A DNA stretch of 64,000 nucleotides from DASSUW01 sp963740605 (GCA_963740605.1 CAVUFC010000036.1:186001-250000), one strand, 5' to 3'. Shown: positions 34,552-43,392, counted from the first letter of the stretch. Numbers and translations: made by a program. The notes: generated by a model not told the origin, from the sequence alone.

Positions 34552-35116
34552 CCCGGTCGATGAGGCCGTACTCGGCGGCCTCTGACGCCTTGAAGAAGCG
34601 GTCGCGCTCCATGTCGCGGTGCACGACCTCCTCCGGCTGACCGGTGTGCTTGGCGTAGATCTCGTCGACGCGCTTGCGCGTCTTGAGGATCTCGGCCGCG
34701 TGGATCTCGATGTCGGTCGACTGGCCCTCGAAGCCGGCTGACGGCTGGTGGATGAGGATCCGCGAATTGGGCAGGGACATCCGCTTGCCCGGCGCGCCGC
34801 CGGCGAGCAGCAGCGACCCCATCGACATCGCGATCCCGACGCACATCGTCGCCACGTCGGGCTTGATGAACTGCATCGTGTCGTAGATCGCCAGCCCGGC
34901 GTAGATCGAGCCGCCCGGCGAGTTGATGTAGATCGAGATGTCCTTGTCAGGATCCTGGGACTCGAGATGCAGCAGCTGCGCAACGATCAGGTTGGCGACC
35001 TGGTCGTCGACCGGGCTGCCGAGAAAGACGATGCGCTCGTTGAGCAGGCGCGAGTAGATGTCGAACTCGCGCTCGCCACGTGCCGTGCGCTCGATGACCA
35101 TGGGGACCAGAGGCAT
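34535..35116 (-). CDS. clpP: ATP-dependent Clp protease proteolytic subunit
   Basis: A 193-residue ClpP serine protease subunit that forms the tetradecameric chamber fed by ClpX or ClpC. The triad is complete: Ser98 in GIAMSMGSLLL, His123 in ILIHQPSAGFEGQ, Asp172 in DMERDRFFKASEA; YINSPGGSIYAGLAIYDTM is the conserved handle region. The ATG at 35116 or the one five codons on could be used. No clpX or second clpP is adjacent, so this is a stand-alone copy rather than the usual tig-clpP1P2-clpX cluster. Confidence 0.96.
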   Translation of the reverse strand: MPLVPMVIERTARGEREFDIYSRLLNERIVFLGSPVDDQVANLIVAQLLHLESQDPDKDISIYINSPGGSIYAGLAIYDTMQFIKPDVATMCVGIAMSMGSLLLAGGAPGKRMSLPNSRILIHQPSAGFEGQSTDIEIHAAEILKTRKRVDEIYAKHTGQPEEVVHRDMERDRFFKASEAAEYGLIDRVIHEH

Positions 35117-35124
35117 GAGCGCTG

Positions 35125-35130
35125 ATACTA
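35125..35130 (-). promoter_or_regulatory. -10 box of clpP
   Basis: TAGTAT on the minus strand ends eight bases before the clpP ATG. No convincing -35 is seen. Confidence 0.5.
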
Positions 35131-35155
35131 GGACACGAGGACTTCCGGTACCGCG

Positions 35156-35725
35156 TCAGGCTGCGGCCACGGTGGTCCGCAGCCGGCCCAGCAGCCGCTC
35201 GATGCGGTGGCCGACCTTGCGACGGTCGAGCCGCAGGGTGTCGGCCGCCGCGTCCGCCGGCGTGCCGTCGATCAGCATCGCGAGCAGCGCGAGGTCCTCG
35301 GGGTCGATCCGGTGGGCCGCGGCGTCGAGGTGCTCGGGTCCGAGCGCGGGCAGCGCGGCGCCGCCGCGAGCGACGATGCGGATCGCCTCGAACAGCTCCT
35401 GCGGCTCGGCCGCCTTGTCGACGATGCCGTCGGCGCAGGCGATCCGGGCGAGCAGCACGACGTCGCTGTCCGGGTCGGCGGTGTAGAGGATCACCTTCGG
35501 GGCGTGGGGGAGCGCCTTCAGACGCCGGCACAGCGTCAGGCCGTCACCGTCGACCAGATGCTGCTCGAGCAGCACGACCCCGGGGCGCAGACGGTCGACG
35601 ATCTCGAAGCCGTCGTCCGCACCGGTGGCGACGCCGACCGGGATGAGCCCCGGCTCGGTTCGCAGCAGGAGCGTGAGGCCCGCCCTGACGGCAGGCTGTG
35701 AATCGACGATCGCGACCCGCGTCAC
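35156..35725 (-). CDS. Response regulator with pseudo-receiver and LuxR-like HTH
   Basis: A 189-residue protein (207 if the GTG at 35779 is used). The receiver starts VTRVAIVDSQPAVRAGLTLL. The phospho-acceptor Asp is replaced by Glu54 in GVVLLEQHLVDGDGLTLC, and the acidic pair at the start is reduced to a single Asp; the conserved Lys is present in IVDKAAEP. The C-terminus (EDLALLAMLIDGTPADAAAD, then RRKVGHRIERLLGRL) is a shortened LuxR-type HTH. Glu at this position can mimic the phosphorylated state, so constitutive activity is possible. No histidine kinase is adjacent. Confidence 0.78.
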   Translation of the reverse strand: MTRVAIVDSQPAVRAGLTLLLRTEPGLIPVGVATGADDGFEIVDRLRPGVVLLEQHLVDGDGLTLCRRLKALPHAPKVILYTADPDSDVVLLARIACADGIVDKAAEPQELFEAIRIVARGGAALPALGPEHLDAAAHRIDPEDLALLAMLIDGTPADAAADTLRLDRRKVGHRIERLLGRLRTTVAAA

Positions 35726-35789
35726 GGCCGGAACTCTCCCAGCACGGTCTGAAATTGGCGTAAAGGTGCTCTGAGACACACGAAGTTCT

Positions 35790-35795
35790 TAGGGT
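35790..35795 (+). promoter_or_regulatory. -10 box of the EamA exporter gene
   Basis: TAGGGT ends six bases before the ATG at 35802. On the opposite strand TAAGAA (35786-35791) overlaps it and is six bases from a possible GTG of the response regulator, so the divergent promoters overlap. Confidence 0.5.
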
Positions 35796-35801
35796 TCGGG
35801 C

Positions 35802-36680
35802 ATGCCGCAGAGAGTCCTCGTCACCGGTGAGCGGGCACGCGGTGTCGCGCTCGTGGTCGCCGGGGTGATCACGGCGCAGTTCGGCGCGGGGTACGCGGTG
35901 ACGCTGTTCGACGAGCTCGGTCCCGCCGGCGCGGCGTTCCTGCGCCTGTGCTTCGCGGCGCTCGTGCTGGTCGCGGCGTGGCGTCCGCGCCTGCGCGGCC
36001 ACACGTTCGCCGAGCTGCGCCTGGCCGTCACGTTCGGGGTCGTCCTCGGCGTCATGAACCTGTCGATCTACTCGGCGATGGACCGCATCCCGCTCGGCGT
36101 CGCGGTCACGATCGAGTTCGCCGGGCCGATGGCGGTCGCCGTGATCGGGTCGCGGCGCCCACTCGACCTGCTGTGGGTCGCGCTGGCGGCGACCGGGATC
36201 GTGCTGCTTACCGATCCGGGCGGCGGCTCGCTGGACTCGATCGGCGTCATGTTCGCGCTGCTCGCCGCGACGATGTGGGCGTTCTACATCCTGCTCGCCG
36301 AGCGGACCGGCCGGATCTTCCCCGGTGGCTCCGGGCTTGCGGTCGCGATGGTCGCGGGCGCCGTCGTGGTCGCGCCGTTCGGGATCGGCCAGGCGGGGAG
36401 CGAGCTGCTCAAGCCCGAGCTGCTGGCCGCGGGCGCCGCAGTCGCGCTCGCCTCGTCGGTGATCCCGTACTCGCTCGATCTCGAGGCGCTGCGGCGGTTA
36501 CCCGCGAGCCTGTTCGGCGTGCTGATGTCACTCGAGCCCGCGGTCGCCGCGCTGGCGGGGCTGATCGTGCTCGGCCAGCACCTCGGCGCCCGCGAGTGGG
36601 CGGCGATCGCTCTCGTGGTGGTGGCCAGCGCCGGCGCTACCGCGGTGCCGGCGCGTGCTCAGGATGCCAGCGCACGCTAG
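35802..36680 (+). CDS. EamA/DMT superfamily exporter (RhtA-like)
   Basis: A 292-residue membrane protein with ten predicted helices in two EamA repeats. ITAQFGAGYAVTLFDELGPA and FLRLCFAALVLVAAWRP form the start of repeat 1; SSVIPYSLDLEALRRLPASLFGVLMSLEP is the second-repeat signature (read here in two parts around residue 220-245), closest to RhtA-type threonine/homoserine exporters. The substrate is an inference from that resemblance. It shares a CTAG stop with potA. Confidence 0.87.
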   Translation: MPQRVLVTGERARGVALVVAGVITAQFGAGYAVTLFDELGPAGAAFLRLCFAALVLVAAWRPRLRGHTFAELRLAVTFGVVLGVMNLSIYSAMDRIPLGVAVTIEFAGPMAVAVIGSRRPLDLLWVALAATGIVLLTDPGGGSLDSIGVMFALLAATMWAFYILLAERTGRIFPGGSGLAVAMVAGAVVVAPFGIGQAGSELLKPELLAAGAAVALASSVIPYSLDLEALRRLPASLFGVLMSLEPAVAALAGLIVLGQHLGAREWAAIALVVVASAGATAVPARAQDASAR

Positions 36681-37855
36681 GTCGTCGCGCCCGGCGGGAG
36701 GGTCGCCGGCAGCTGCTCGTCGCCGTCGCGGACGATCAGCGTCTCCTCCTCGACCGGGGCCTCGTCCGTCTCCGCCTCGCTAGGCCGGAGGACACGCAGC
36801 GCCGCGGGCGGCAGGCGAAGGCTGACCGCGGCCCCGGGGTCGAGCGACACCGACGGCGGCGACCCGTCGTTGGCCACCGTCGCTCGCATCAGCTCGCCGC
36901 CCAGCACGCGGACGTGGACCTCGTGCGAGCCACCGAGGAAGACCGAGCGCTCGACGATCCCGGGCAGCCGCTCGTCGCCCGCCTCGGCATGCGGCTCGAT
37001 CACGATCCGCTCGGGCCGGATCATCACCTTCACGTCGCCCCGGGTGTCGAGCTCGCCCTGGCCGCAGCGGAAGACGCGGTCGCCGATCCGGACCGCGCAC
37101 GATGCGCCGTCGCGCCCGACGGCCTCCGCCGCGAGCAGGTTCGAGACGCCGAGGAACTCGGCCACGAAAACGGTCGTCGGCTCCTCGTAGATCGACCGCG
37201 GCGGCGCCGCCTGCTCGACCCGGCCCTTGTTCATCACCGCGATCCGGTCGCTCATCGTGAGCGCCTCCTCCTGATCGTGGGTGACGAACACGAACGTGAT
37301 GCCGAGCTCCGACTGCAGCGCCTTGAGCTCGACCTGGAGCCCCTTGCGGAGCTTCGCGTCGAGCGCGCCGAGCGGCTCATCGAGCAGCAGCACGCGCGGC
37401 TGGAGCACGAGCGCGCGCGCCAGCGCCACCCGCTGCTGCTGGCCGCCGGAGAGCTGGTCGGCGTTGCGGTGCGCGAACTCGGTCAGGTTGACGAGCTCGA
37501 GCGCCGCTGCCACGCGCTTGGCCCGCTCGCTCTTGTCGACCTTCTGGTACTTGAGTCCGAACGCGACGTTCTTGGCCACGTCGAGGTGCGGGAACAGCGC
37601 GTAGCTCTGGAACACGGTGTTGACGTTGCGCCGATGCGGCGGGACGCGCGCGACGTCGCTGCCGTCGAGCATGATCCGCCCGCTCGTCGGCTGCTCGAAG
37701 CCGGCGATCATCCGCAACGTCGTCGTCTTGCCGCAGCCGGACGGTCCGAGCAGGGTGAAGAACTCGCCCGCGGGCATGTCAACGTCGATGCCGGCGACCG
37801 CGACGTGCTCGCCGAAGGCCTTCGTCAGTTCTTCGAGCTGGATCTCACCGGGCAT
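36677..37855 (-). CDS. potA: Spermidine/putrescine-type ABC transporter ATP-binding protein
   Basis: A 392-residue PotA-type ATPase. Walker A GPSGCGKTTTLRMIAG near residue 37, signature LSGGQQQRVALARAL near 137, Walker B VLLLDEPLGALD near 158, H-loop FVTHDQEEALTMSD near 190, then a TOBE domain (about 280-370). It energises the PotB/PotC permease pair just upstream; the potC stop and potA start are adjacent with no gap. In this context the substrate may be an organic cation other than spermidine. Confidence 0.93.
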   Translation of the reverse strand: MPGEIQLEELTKAFGEHVAVAGIDVDMPAGEFFTLLGPSGCGKTTTLRMIAGFEQPTSGRIMLDGSDVARVPPHRRNVNTVFQSYALFPHLDVAKNVAFGLKYQKVDKSERAKRVAAALELVNLTEFAHRNADQLSGGQQQRVALARALVLQPRVLLLDEPLGALDAKLRKGLQVELKALQSELGITFVFVTHDQEEALTMSDRIAVMNKGRVEQAAPPRSIYEEPTTVFVAEFLGVSNLLAAEAVGRDGASCAVRIGDRVFRCGQGELDTRGDVKVMIRPERIVIEPHAEAGDERLPGIVERSVFLGGSHEVHVRVLGGELMRATVANDGSPPSVSLDPGAAVSLRLPPAALRVLRPSEAETDEAPVEEETLIVRDGDEQLPATLPPGATT

Positions 37856-38707
37856 TCAGACCTCCATGGTGGCGAGCGACGTAGCTTCCTCGCCCCCGGC
37901 GAAGCGCCGGTACACGAGGAACGCGGCGAGCAGGGTCAGGAGCGTGATCGCCAGCCCGACGGTGGCGATCGCGTTCAGCGCGGGCGTCGGCGCGCCGCGC
38001 GCGTTGGAGTAGAGCAACATCGACACGGTCGTCGTGCTTGCGTCGCTCGACAAGTACTGGGTGACGACGAAGTCGTCCATCGAGATCGCGAACGCAACCG
38101 CGGCGCTGGCCACGATCGCCGGCGCCAGCAGCGGTAGCGCCACGCGGAACAGCTGGTCGCGCGGCGGCGCGCCGAGGTCGGCCGCCGCCTCCTCGAACTC
38201 CGGCCCGATCGAGACGAGCCGGCCGCGCACGATCACGACCACATAGGACACGGTGAAGGTGACCTGCCCGATGATCTGAGCCTCGGTGCCCAGCCCGATC
38301 CCCGGGAAGATGCGGAGGAAGAGCAGCAGCAGCGCGACGCCCATCACGATTTCCGGCGTCACGAGCGGGAGCAGCATGAGCCCGTTGACGGTGCCCGAGC
38401 CGCGGCCGCGCCAGCGCTGCAGCCCGAGGGCGAGCGCGATGCCCAGCGGCGTCGCGATGGCGACGCAGGCCACCGCGAGCAGCAGCGTGTGCACGAGGGC
38501 GTCGCGCAGCGCGGCATCGTGCAGGACGCTGCCGCTGGCGCCGGTGAACCAGCGCAGCGAGAACCCCTGCCACGTCGTCCGCGAGCGGCCGGCGTTGAAG
38601 GCGAAGGCGATCGCCAGCAGGACGGGCACCACCGACCAGAGCACGTACATCGCCGTGATCAGCGCGAGCCAGCGCGGCCGGCCCCAGGGATTGCGGATCC
38701 AGGTCAT
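37856..38707 (-). CDS. potC: ABC transporter permease, PotC type
   Basis: A 283-residue inner-membrane permease with six helices. The cytoplasmic EAA loop is EEAAADLGAPPRDQLFRVAL near residue 178. MLLPLVTPEIVMGVALLLLF and AISMDDFVVTQYLS match PotC. The ATG at 38707 overlaps the potB stop by four bases. It pairs with PotB to form the channel. Confidence 0.92.
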   Translation of the reverse strand: MTWIRNPWGRPRWLALITAMYVLWSVVPVLLAIAFAFNAGRSRTTWQGFSLRWFTGASGSVLHDAALRDALVHTLLLAVACVAIATPLGIALALGLQRWRGRGSGTVNGLMLLPLVTPEIVMGVALLLLFLRIFPGIGLGTEAQIIGQVTFTVSYVVVIVRGRLVSIGPEFEEAAADLGAPPRDQLFRVALPLLAPAIVASAAVAFAISMDDFVVTQYLSSDASTTTVSMLLYSNARGAPTPALNAIATVGLAITLLTLLAAFLVYRRFAGGEEATSLATMEV

Positions 38708-39624
38708 GTCTTCTCGGCGGTCGTCCCCGCCTGGCGCGTGGTGCGCAGGTAGTAGAACATCAGCACGAGGAGGAAGACCGACAGCAGCAGCGTCAACACC
38801 GCGCCGACGACCTTCTCGGATCCCTGGCGCATGAACTCGTCGATCTGGTTGCCGATCATGTTCGTCTGGGTCGAGGCGGAGACGAGGTCGGCGGTGTAGT
38901 AGTCGCCGAACATCGGGAGGGAGATCAGTACCGCGCCGGCCAGGATGCCCGGGACCGAGAGCGGCAGGGTCACGCGCCGGAACGCGCCGAACGGGCTCGC
39001 CCCGAGGTCGCGCGCCGCCTCGATCTGGCGGCCGTCGATGCGGTCGATGGCCACGAACAGCGGCAGGATGAAGAACGGCAGGTAGCCGTAGACGAGCGCC
39101 AGAATGACCGTCGTCGGCTGCCCGTTGAGCCAGCCGCCGGGCTCGGCGAGCAGGCCGAGCGTGAGGAACAGCTGCTCGATCCCGAAGGTGTGCAGGAAGC
39201 GCGTGCCGAGGCCGTCGGGCGCGAGCAGGTTGATCCACGCGAGCATTCGCATCAGGTAGTTGATCCACAGCGGGAGGATCAGGCCGAGCAGGACCAGACC
39301 CCGCCAGCGCCCGGCGTGGCGCGCGGTGTAGTACGCCACGGGATAGCCGACGAGCAGCGACAGCGCGACGGCGATGACCACGAACTCGATCGTCCGCAGC
39401 GAGACGGTGAGGAACTGCCCGCCGTGCCAGATGTTCTTCAACACCTCGAGCACGTAGCCGACGTTCCAGTCCAGCGGATTCCAGTACGGGACGGGGTTGG
39501 AGAGGGTGTCCTGGTTGCCGAAGGCGACCGCGACGACCGCGTAGAGGGCGACGAGGAAGAAGACCGACAGCCACGCGACGCCGGGCAGCGCCACCAGTCG
39601 CCACGTCCAGCGCGAGCCGCTCAT
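38704..39624 (-). CDS. potB: ABC transporter permease, PotB type
   Basis: A 306-residue permease with six helices. The first helix is VALPGVAWLSVFFLVALYAV; the EAA loop is EAARDLGASPFGAFRRVTLP near residue 215; PLWINYLMRMLAWINLL is typical of PotB. The start overlaps the stop of the binding-protein gene by one base (TGATG). Membrane partner of PotC and PotA. Confidence 0.92.
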   Translation of the reverse strand: MSGSRWTWRLVALPGVAWLSVFFLVALYAVVAVAFGNQDTLSNPVPYWNPLDWNVGYVLEVLKNIWHGGQFLTVSLRTIEFVVIAVALSLLVGYPVAYYTARHAGRWRGLVLLGLILPLWINYLMRMLAWINLLAPDGLGTRFLHTFGIEQLFLTLGLLAEPGGWLNGQPTTVILALVYGYLPFFILPLFVAIDRIDGRQIEAARDLGASPFGAFRRVTLPLSVPGILAGAVLISLPMFGDYYTADLVSASTQTNMIGNQIDEFMRQGSEKVVGAVLTLLLSVFLLVLMFYYLRTTRQAGTTAEKT

Positions 39625-40946
39625 CAGCCGACCTTGAACTTCGACCAGGCGTTGTCCCAGAAGCGCTGCCCCTGGACGCTCAGCTGCAGCAACTCCTGGC
39701 TGGCCGCGAACTGCTCCGGCCGGACGACGGCCTGCTCGAGCGACTTCGGGATCAACCCCCGCTTCAGGAGCGTTGCCGCGTCGAGGCTCTTCTGCGGCGG
39801 GGTGTAGCCGTTGAAGTTGACGAAGTTGTCGTACGCGTTCTGCTCGTCGAGGAGGAAGTTGACGAACGCGTGCGCCAGCGCCGGGCTCTGTGCCGTCTTG
39901 CCGACGCAGAAGAAGTCGTTCTGCACCACGCCGTTCTGGGCGGGCCCCCAGAACGAGAGGACAGACGGCGGCACGCCCTTGGGCATGTAGTAGAAGGCTC
40001 CGCCGAGCAGGTCGCCCGACCACGAGTGGTGCAGCACCGTCTTGCCTTCGGGCAGCGTCTGGTAGTCGGTGATCGCGATCTTCGGGTTGCAGATCCCGCT
40101 GAGCTGTGAGAGGTCGGTCTGCGCCTTGTTGACCACGGCCTCGTCCTCGGTGTTGAGGTCGGGCCGCACGTCCTTGCGCATCGCGTCGCGCTGCATCGGC
40201 ATGCTCAGTGCGTCGCGCCGGTCGTCGAGGATCCCCACCTGGCCGCGATAGGCCTGCGCGTGCCAGAAGATGTCCCAGGGGACGTCCATGCCGGCGACGT
40301 CCTCCTTGACCTTGTCGTTGCGCCAGCCGATCCCGTCCATCCAGACGACGTACGGGACCGTGTACCGCGAGCCGCGGTCGTAGAAGGGGTCGGCAAGCTC
40401 GGGCCAGATGTTCTTCTGGAGGTTGGGCAGGTAGGAGTGGTTGAGCGGCTTGAGCAGCCGCCGGGCGATCAGGTCGACGATGTTCGACCCGGTCAGGCCC
40501 ATGATCAGGTCGAAGGACACCTGCCCGGACGCGAGCTTCGCGATCGCCTCGTCCGCCGAGTTGTAGGTCGCGATCTGGACCTTCGCGTTGAACTGCTTCT
40601 GGAACTTCTTGACCGTCACCGGGTCGAGGTAGTCGGCGTAGTTGTAGATCTTCAGCGGGCCCGCCTCTGGCTTGACGCCGTCCGAGATCGCCTTGTTGTC
40701 GGCGGTGACCGCCCACGTCACCGAGTTGTCGGGGCGTGGGAGCGGGAGCCCCTCGGGGCCGAGCGGCTTGGCCACGACGAGCTCCGTCGCGGCCTTGGAC
40801 ACCTCGCCCGCGGCATCGGCGGCGCCGATCGGCGTCGTCGTGTTCTCGCAGCCCGCGAAGGCTCCGGCGACGGTGAGGCCACCCGCTGCGACGGCGGACC
40901 GGCGCAGCAGCTGACGCCGGTTCATGCCCGATTCCTTGGGATGCAC
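39624..40946 (-). CDS. potD: ABC transporter substrate-binding lipoprotein, PotD-like
   Basis: A 440-residue extracytoplasmic binding protein. The N-terminus combines a twin-arginine region (NRRQLLRRS) with a lipobox ending AGAFAGC (Cys33), so it is probably a Tat-exported lipoprotein. The mature part is PotD/PotF-like: IYNYADYLDPVTVKKFQKQF, FDLIMGLTGSNIVDLI and DNFVNFNGYTPPQKSL. GTG at 40946 is chosen for its very strong GAGGAGGAGGGG ribosome site; ATG at 40925 is an alternative with AAGGA. It leads the potDBCA unit behind a hairpin. Confidence 0.92.
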   Translation of the reverse strand: MHPKESGMNRRQLLRRSAVAAGGLTVAGAFAGCENTTTPIGAADAAGEVSKAATELVVAKPLGPEGLPLPRPDNSVTWAVTADNKAISDGVKPEAGPLKIYNYADYLDPVTVKKFQKQFNAKVQIATYNSADEAIAKLASGQVSFDLIMGLTGSNIVDLIARRLLKPLNHSYLPNLQKNIWPELADPFYDRGSRYTVPYVVWMDGIGWRNDKVKEDVAGMDVPWDIFWHAQAYRGQVGILDDRRDALSMPMQRDAMRKDVRPDLNTEDEAVVNKAQTDLSQLSGICNPKIAITDYQTLPEGKTVLHHSWSGDLLGGAFYYMPKGVPPSVLSFWGPAQNGVVQNDFFCVGKTAQSPALAHAFVNFLLDEQNAYDNFVNFNGYTPPQKSLDAATLLKRGLIPKSLEQAVVRPEQFAASQELLQLSVQGQRFWDNAWSKFKVG

Positions 40947-40971
40947 GTTCGACCCCTCCTCCTCTCCGATC

Positions 40972-40988
40972 GGTGGGCTACGCCCACC
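40972..40988. terminator. Hairpin between TetR gene and potD
   Basis: GGTGGGC and GCCCACC pair perfectly around TAC, just after the TetR stop and just before the potD ribosome site. There is no T-run. It may reduce read-through from the TetR genes into the transporter. Confidence 0.5.
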
Positions 40989-40991
40989 TCC

Positions 40992-41576
40992 TCATCGCAG
41001 CCGCGCCTCCGCCAGCTCGAGGCAATGCCGCTTGACCGTGTTGGGCGTCACGGCAGGATCGCCGAGCGCCAGCTGAATCGCGAACCCATCCATCACCGCT
41101 CCCAGCAGGAGCGCCACATCGTCGGCGTCGGCGGGGCCGAACTCTCCGGTCGCCTGGCCCTCGCGGATGATGTCCGCGATCGCGTCGCGCCAGCGGCGAT
41201 CCAGCCGCTCGCGCGTCGCAGCCAACCGCGGGTCACGCAGTGCACGCACCCACAGCTCCATCCACAGCACCGTCTCTCCGTCGCCCTCCGCGGGCCACAG
41301 CTTGATCATCCGCCCCAGCTTCTCGGCGGCAGTTGCCAACTGTGCCAGCTCGTCCGTCAGATTCGCGTAAAAGCGGTCGTCGGAGAACTGCAGCGCCTCG
41401 ACGAGCAACTGGTCCTTGGTGGGGAACCAGTACAGGACGCCGGGAGCGCTGGTGCCCGCGCGCTCGGCGACGTCGCTGATCCGCGTGTTCTGCACACCGC
41501 GCTCGGAGATGACCTCCGCGGCGGCAGTGAGAATGGCCGGCCTGCGCAGATGAGCGGTGGACGGCCGCGGGCTCAT
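40992..41576 (-). CDS. TetR family regulator 1
   Basis: A 194-residue TetR/AcrR repressor. The HTH is ILTAAAEVISERGVQNTRIS then DVAERAGTSAPGVLYWFPTK (about residues 14-53); the remaining helices form the ligand pocket (VLWMELWVRALRDPRL). It lies between a second TetR gene and potD in the same direction. It probably senses the substrate, or a product, of the neighbouring uptake and oxidation genes. Confidence 0.86.
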   Translation of the reverse strand: MSPRPSTAHLRRPAILTAAAEVISERGVQNTRISDVAERAGTSAPGVLYWFPTKDQLLVEALQFSDDRFYANLTDELAQLATAAEKLGRMIKLWPAEGDGETVLWMELWVRALRDPRLAATRERLDRRWRDAIADIIREGQATGEFGPADADDVALLLGAVMDGFAIQLALGDPAVTPNTVKRHCLELAEARLR

Positions 41577-41605
41577 GGAGTTCTCCGAACGGCGATTCAG
41601 GAAAC

Positions 41606-42178
41606 CTACTCGTGGGCGACTGGCGACGCAACACCGAGCTCGCGCACGAGTGCGTCCCACACCTCTTCGCGCGCCCGCTGCACCGGCATCGCCGGATCGC
41701 CGAGCAGCGCGCGGAGCCCGAGCCCGTCGAGCAGCGCCACCACGCGGACCGCGACGCGGTCGGCGTCGCAGTCGAAGTCGCCTGCCTCGATCGCCTCGAC
41801 GAACCACGTGTGCATGCGCGCGTAGAGCCGGGCGGCGGTGGGGCGCAGCTCGGGGTGGCGCACCGCGCGCAGCCACAGCTCGACCCACAGCACCCAGTCC
41901 TTCTCCTGCTCGCCCGGCAGCGGCAGGCACTGCTCGACCATGTCGCGCAGCCGCTGCAGGCTCTCCGGGTCGTCGGTGTCAGCGGTGCGGGTGTCGCCGG
42001 CGCGCTCGAACGAGTGCTCGAGCGCCTCCGCCAGCAGGGCCTCGCGCGTCTCGAAGTGGTAGTGCACGAGCGCAGTCGAGACGCCCGCATCCATCGCGAT
42101 GCGAGCGATGCGGACGCCGTCGATCCCGTCGCGCGCGATCCGCTCGATCGCCGCGTCGAGGATCCGCTCCCTACTCAT
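41606..42178 (-). CDS. TetR family regulator 2
   Basis: A 190-residue TetR/AcrR repressor with HTH RERILDAAIERIARDGIDGV and IAMDAGVSTALVHYHFETRE. The C-terminal half (WVLWVELWLRAVRHPELRP, VALLDGLGLRALLGDPAMPV) aligns by eye with regulator 1, so the two are diverged paralogues. The ATG is six bases after the Rieske gene stop, so they are co-transcribed. Confidence 0.88.
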   Translation of the reverse strand: MSRERILDAAIERIARDGIDGVRIARIAMDAGVSTALVHYHFETREALLAEALEHSFERAGDTRTADTDDPESLQRLRDMVEQCLPLPGEQEKDWVLWVELWLRAVRHPELRPTAARLYARMHTWFVEAIEAGDFDCDADRVAVRVVALLDGLGLRALLGDPAMPVQRAREEVWDALVRELGVASPVAHE

Positions 42179-42184
42179 CGAGGA

Positions 42185-43324
42185 TCACCGCAGGTACGCC
42201 TCCGCGACCATCTTGTCGAAGTCGTGGACGGTGCTCTCGACCTCGGTGTAGCGCCCGGACGTGTAGCCGGCCGAGCCGATGCCGAGCTGCGACAGCTCGC
42301 ACACCTCCCAGTCCTGGCGGTTCACGAGATCCCAGAAGTCGACCGCGTCGGAGCCGTCGAATCCCGGCTTGCCCATCGTCTCGGCCTCGAAGAACCACTC
42401 GCACACGACCTTCGTGCGGCCCGGGCCCTCCGGCCACAGCGTGTGCACCATCACGTAGTCCGGGTGCAGCGAGACGAGGCAGTTCGGGAAGATGGCGAAG
42501 TACAGGACGGCGCGCGGGTCGACGCCTGCGATCGGCGGCCGGCCGCTGTGGCCGTCGTTCAGCGCCATCGTGTCGGCGTCCTCCTTGGTGAGCGTCATCG
42601 AGCCGCCGCACCAGGCGCCCGGGCCCTCGAAGTCGTCGCCGGAAAGATAGTGGCTGAGGCGGTTGAGCTCGGGATGCACGCCGGGGCAGTGCAGGCACTC
42701 GGAGTAGTTCTCGACGATCGCCTTCCAGTTGGCGGCGACGTCGTAGTCGATCCGCTTGCCGCGGCGCAGGTCGCCGTTGCGGTACGCGTCGAGGTGCTCG
42801 ACCAGCGAGCCGACGTGGTCGGCCAGCGGAGGGGCGACGCCGGAGACGTCGGCGAACACGAGGCCGCCGGCGACCTCGGTGCGGATCGCGCGCAGGCTGT
42901 TGCAGGCCGGGTCGAAGTCGATCAGCTCGTCGGTGTGGGGCGCGTTCTTCAACGAACCGTCGAACCCGTAGCTCCACGCGTGGTAGGGGCACTGCAGCCG
43001 CCGGGTCGTGCCCTCGGCCTCGGTCAGCAGGCGCGACGCGCGGTGCCGGCAGACGTTGAAGAACCCGCGCGCGTTGCCCTCGCCGTCGCCGATGAACAGC
43101 AGGCTCTCCTCGCCGAGCTGGAACGTCAGGTACGCGCCGCGATCGGCCAGCGCGCTGACGTGGCCGACGCACACCCAGCCGCCCAGGAACAGGTGCTGGC
43201 GCTCCCATTGGGCGACGTCGTCGTCGGTGTACGCGCGGGAGGGAAGGAGCGAGGCTTCGAGCAACGGGCGGAGCGTCGGCTCGAGCTCCTCGGCGGAGAA
43301 CGGCGAATCGATGGCGACGGTCAT
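42185..43324 (-). CDS. Rieske non-heme iron oxygenase, alpha subunit
   Basis: A 379-residue oxygenase. The Rieske [2Fe-2S] site is Cys92-x-His94 (VCRHRASRLL) and Cys112-x2-His115 (LQCPYHAW). The mononuclear iron site is His212 and His217 in NYSECLHCPGVHPEL plus an acid in VNRQDWEVCE. The ECxHCPxxHP form is typical of oxygenases acting on quaternary amines such as choline, glycine betaine or stachydrine, so N-demethylation is a reasonable guess. The matching reductase is not in the window. ATG at 43324 with TATCGT eight bases upstream. Confidence 0.9.
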   Translation of the reverse strand: MTVAIDSPFSAEELEPTLRPLLEASLLPSRAYTDDDVAQWERQHLFLGGWVCVGHVSALADRGAYLTFQLGEESLLFIGDGEGNARGFFNVCRHRASRLLTEAEGTTRRLQCPYHAWSYGFDGSLKNAPHTDELIDFDPACNSLRAIRTEVAGGLVFADVSGVAPPLADHVGSLVEHLDAYRNGDLRRGKRIDYDVAANWKAIVENYSECLHCPGVHPELNRLSHYLSGDDFEGPGAWCGGSMTLTKEDADTMALNDGHSGRPPIAGVDPRAVLYFAIFPNCLVSLHPDYVMVHTLWPEGPGRTKVVCEWFFEAETMGKPGFDGSDAVDFWDLVNRQDWEVCELSQLGIGSAGYTSGRYTEVESTVHDFDKMVAEAYLR

Positions 43325-43332
43325 GGCGCGGC

Positions 43333-43338
43333 ACGATA
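43333..43338 (-). promoter_or_regulatory. -10 box of the Rieske operon
   Basis: TATCGT on the minus strand ends eight bases before the Rieske ATG. Confidence 0.45.
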
Positions 43339-43355
43339 CCACCAACTTCGTGCAA

Positions 43356-43385
43356 TTGACTACAAGGTCAGGACGGGTGTAGGGT
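43356..43385 (+). promoter_or_regulatory. Promoter of the flavoprotein operon with possible operator
   Basis: TTGACT (43356-43361), 18 bases, then TAGGGT (43380-43385), seven bases before the ATG at 43393: the best -35/-10 pair in the window. TGAC-N6-GTCA at 43357-43370 overlaps the -35 and could bind a TetR dimer. Confidence 0.6.
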
Positions 43386-43392
43386 GCCGTCG

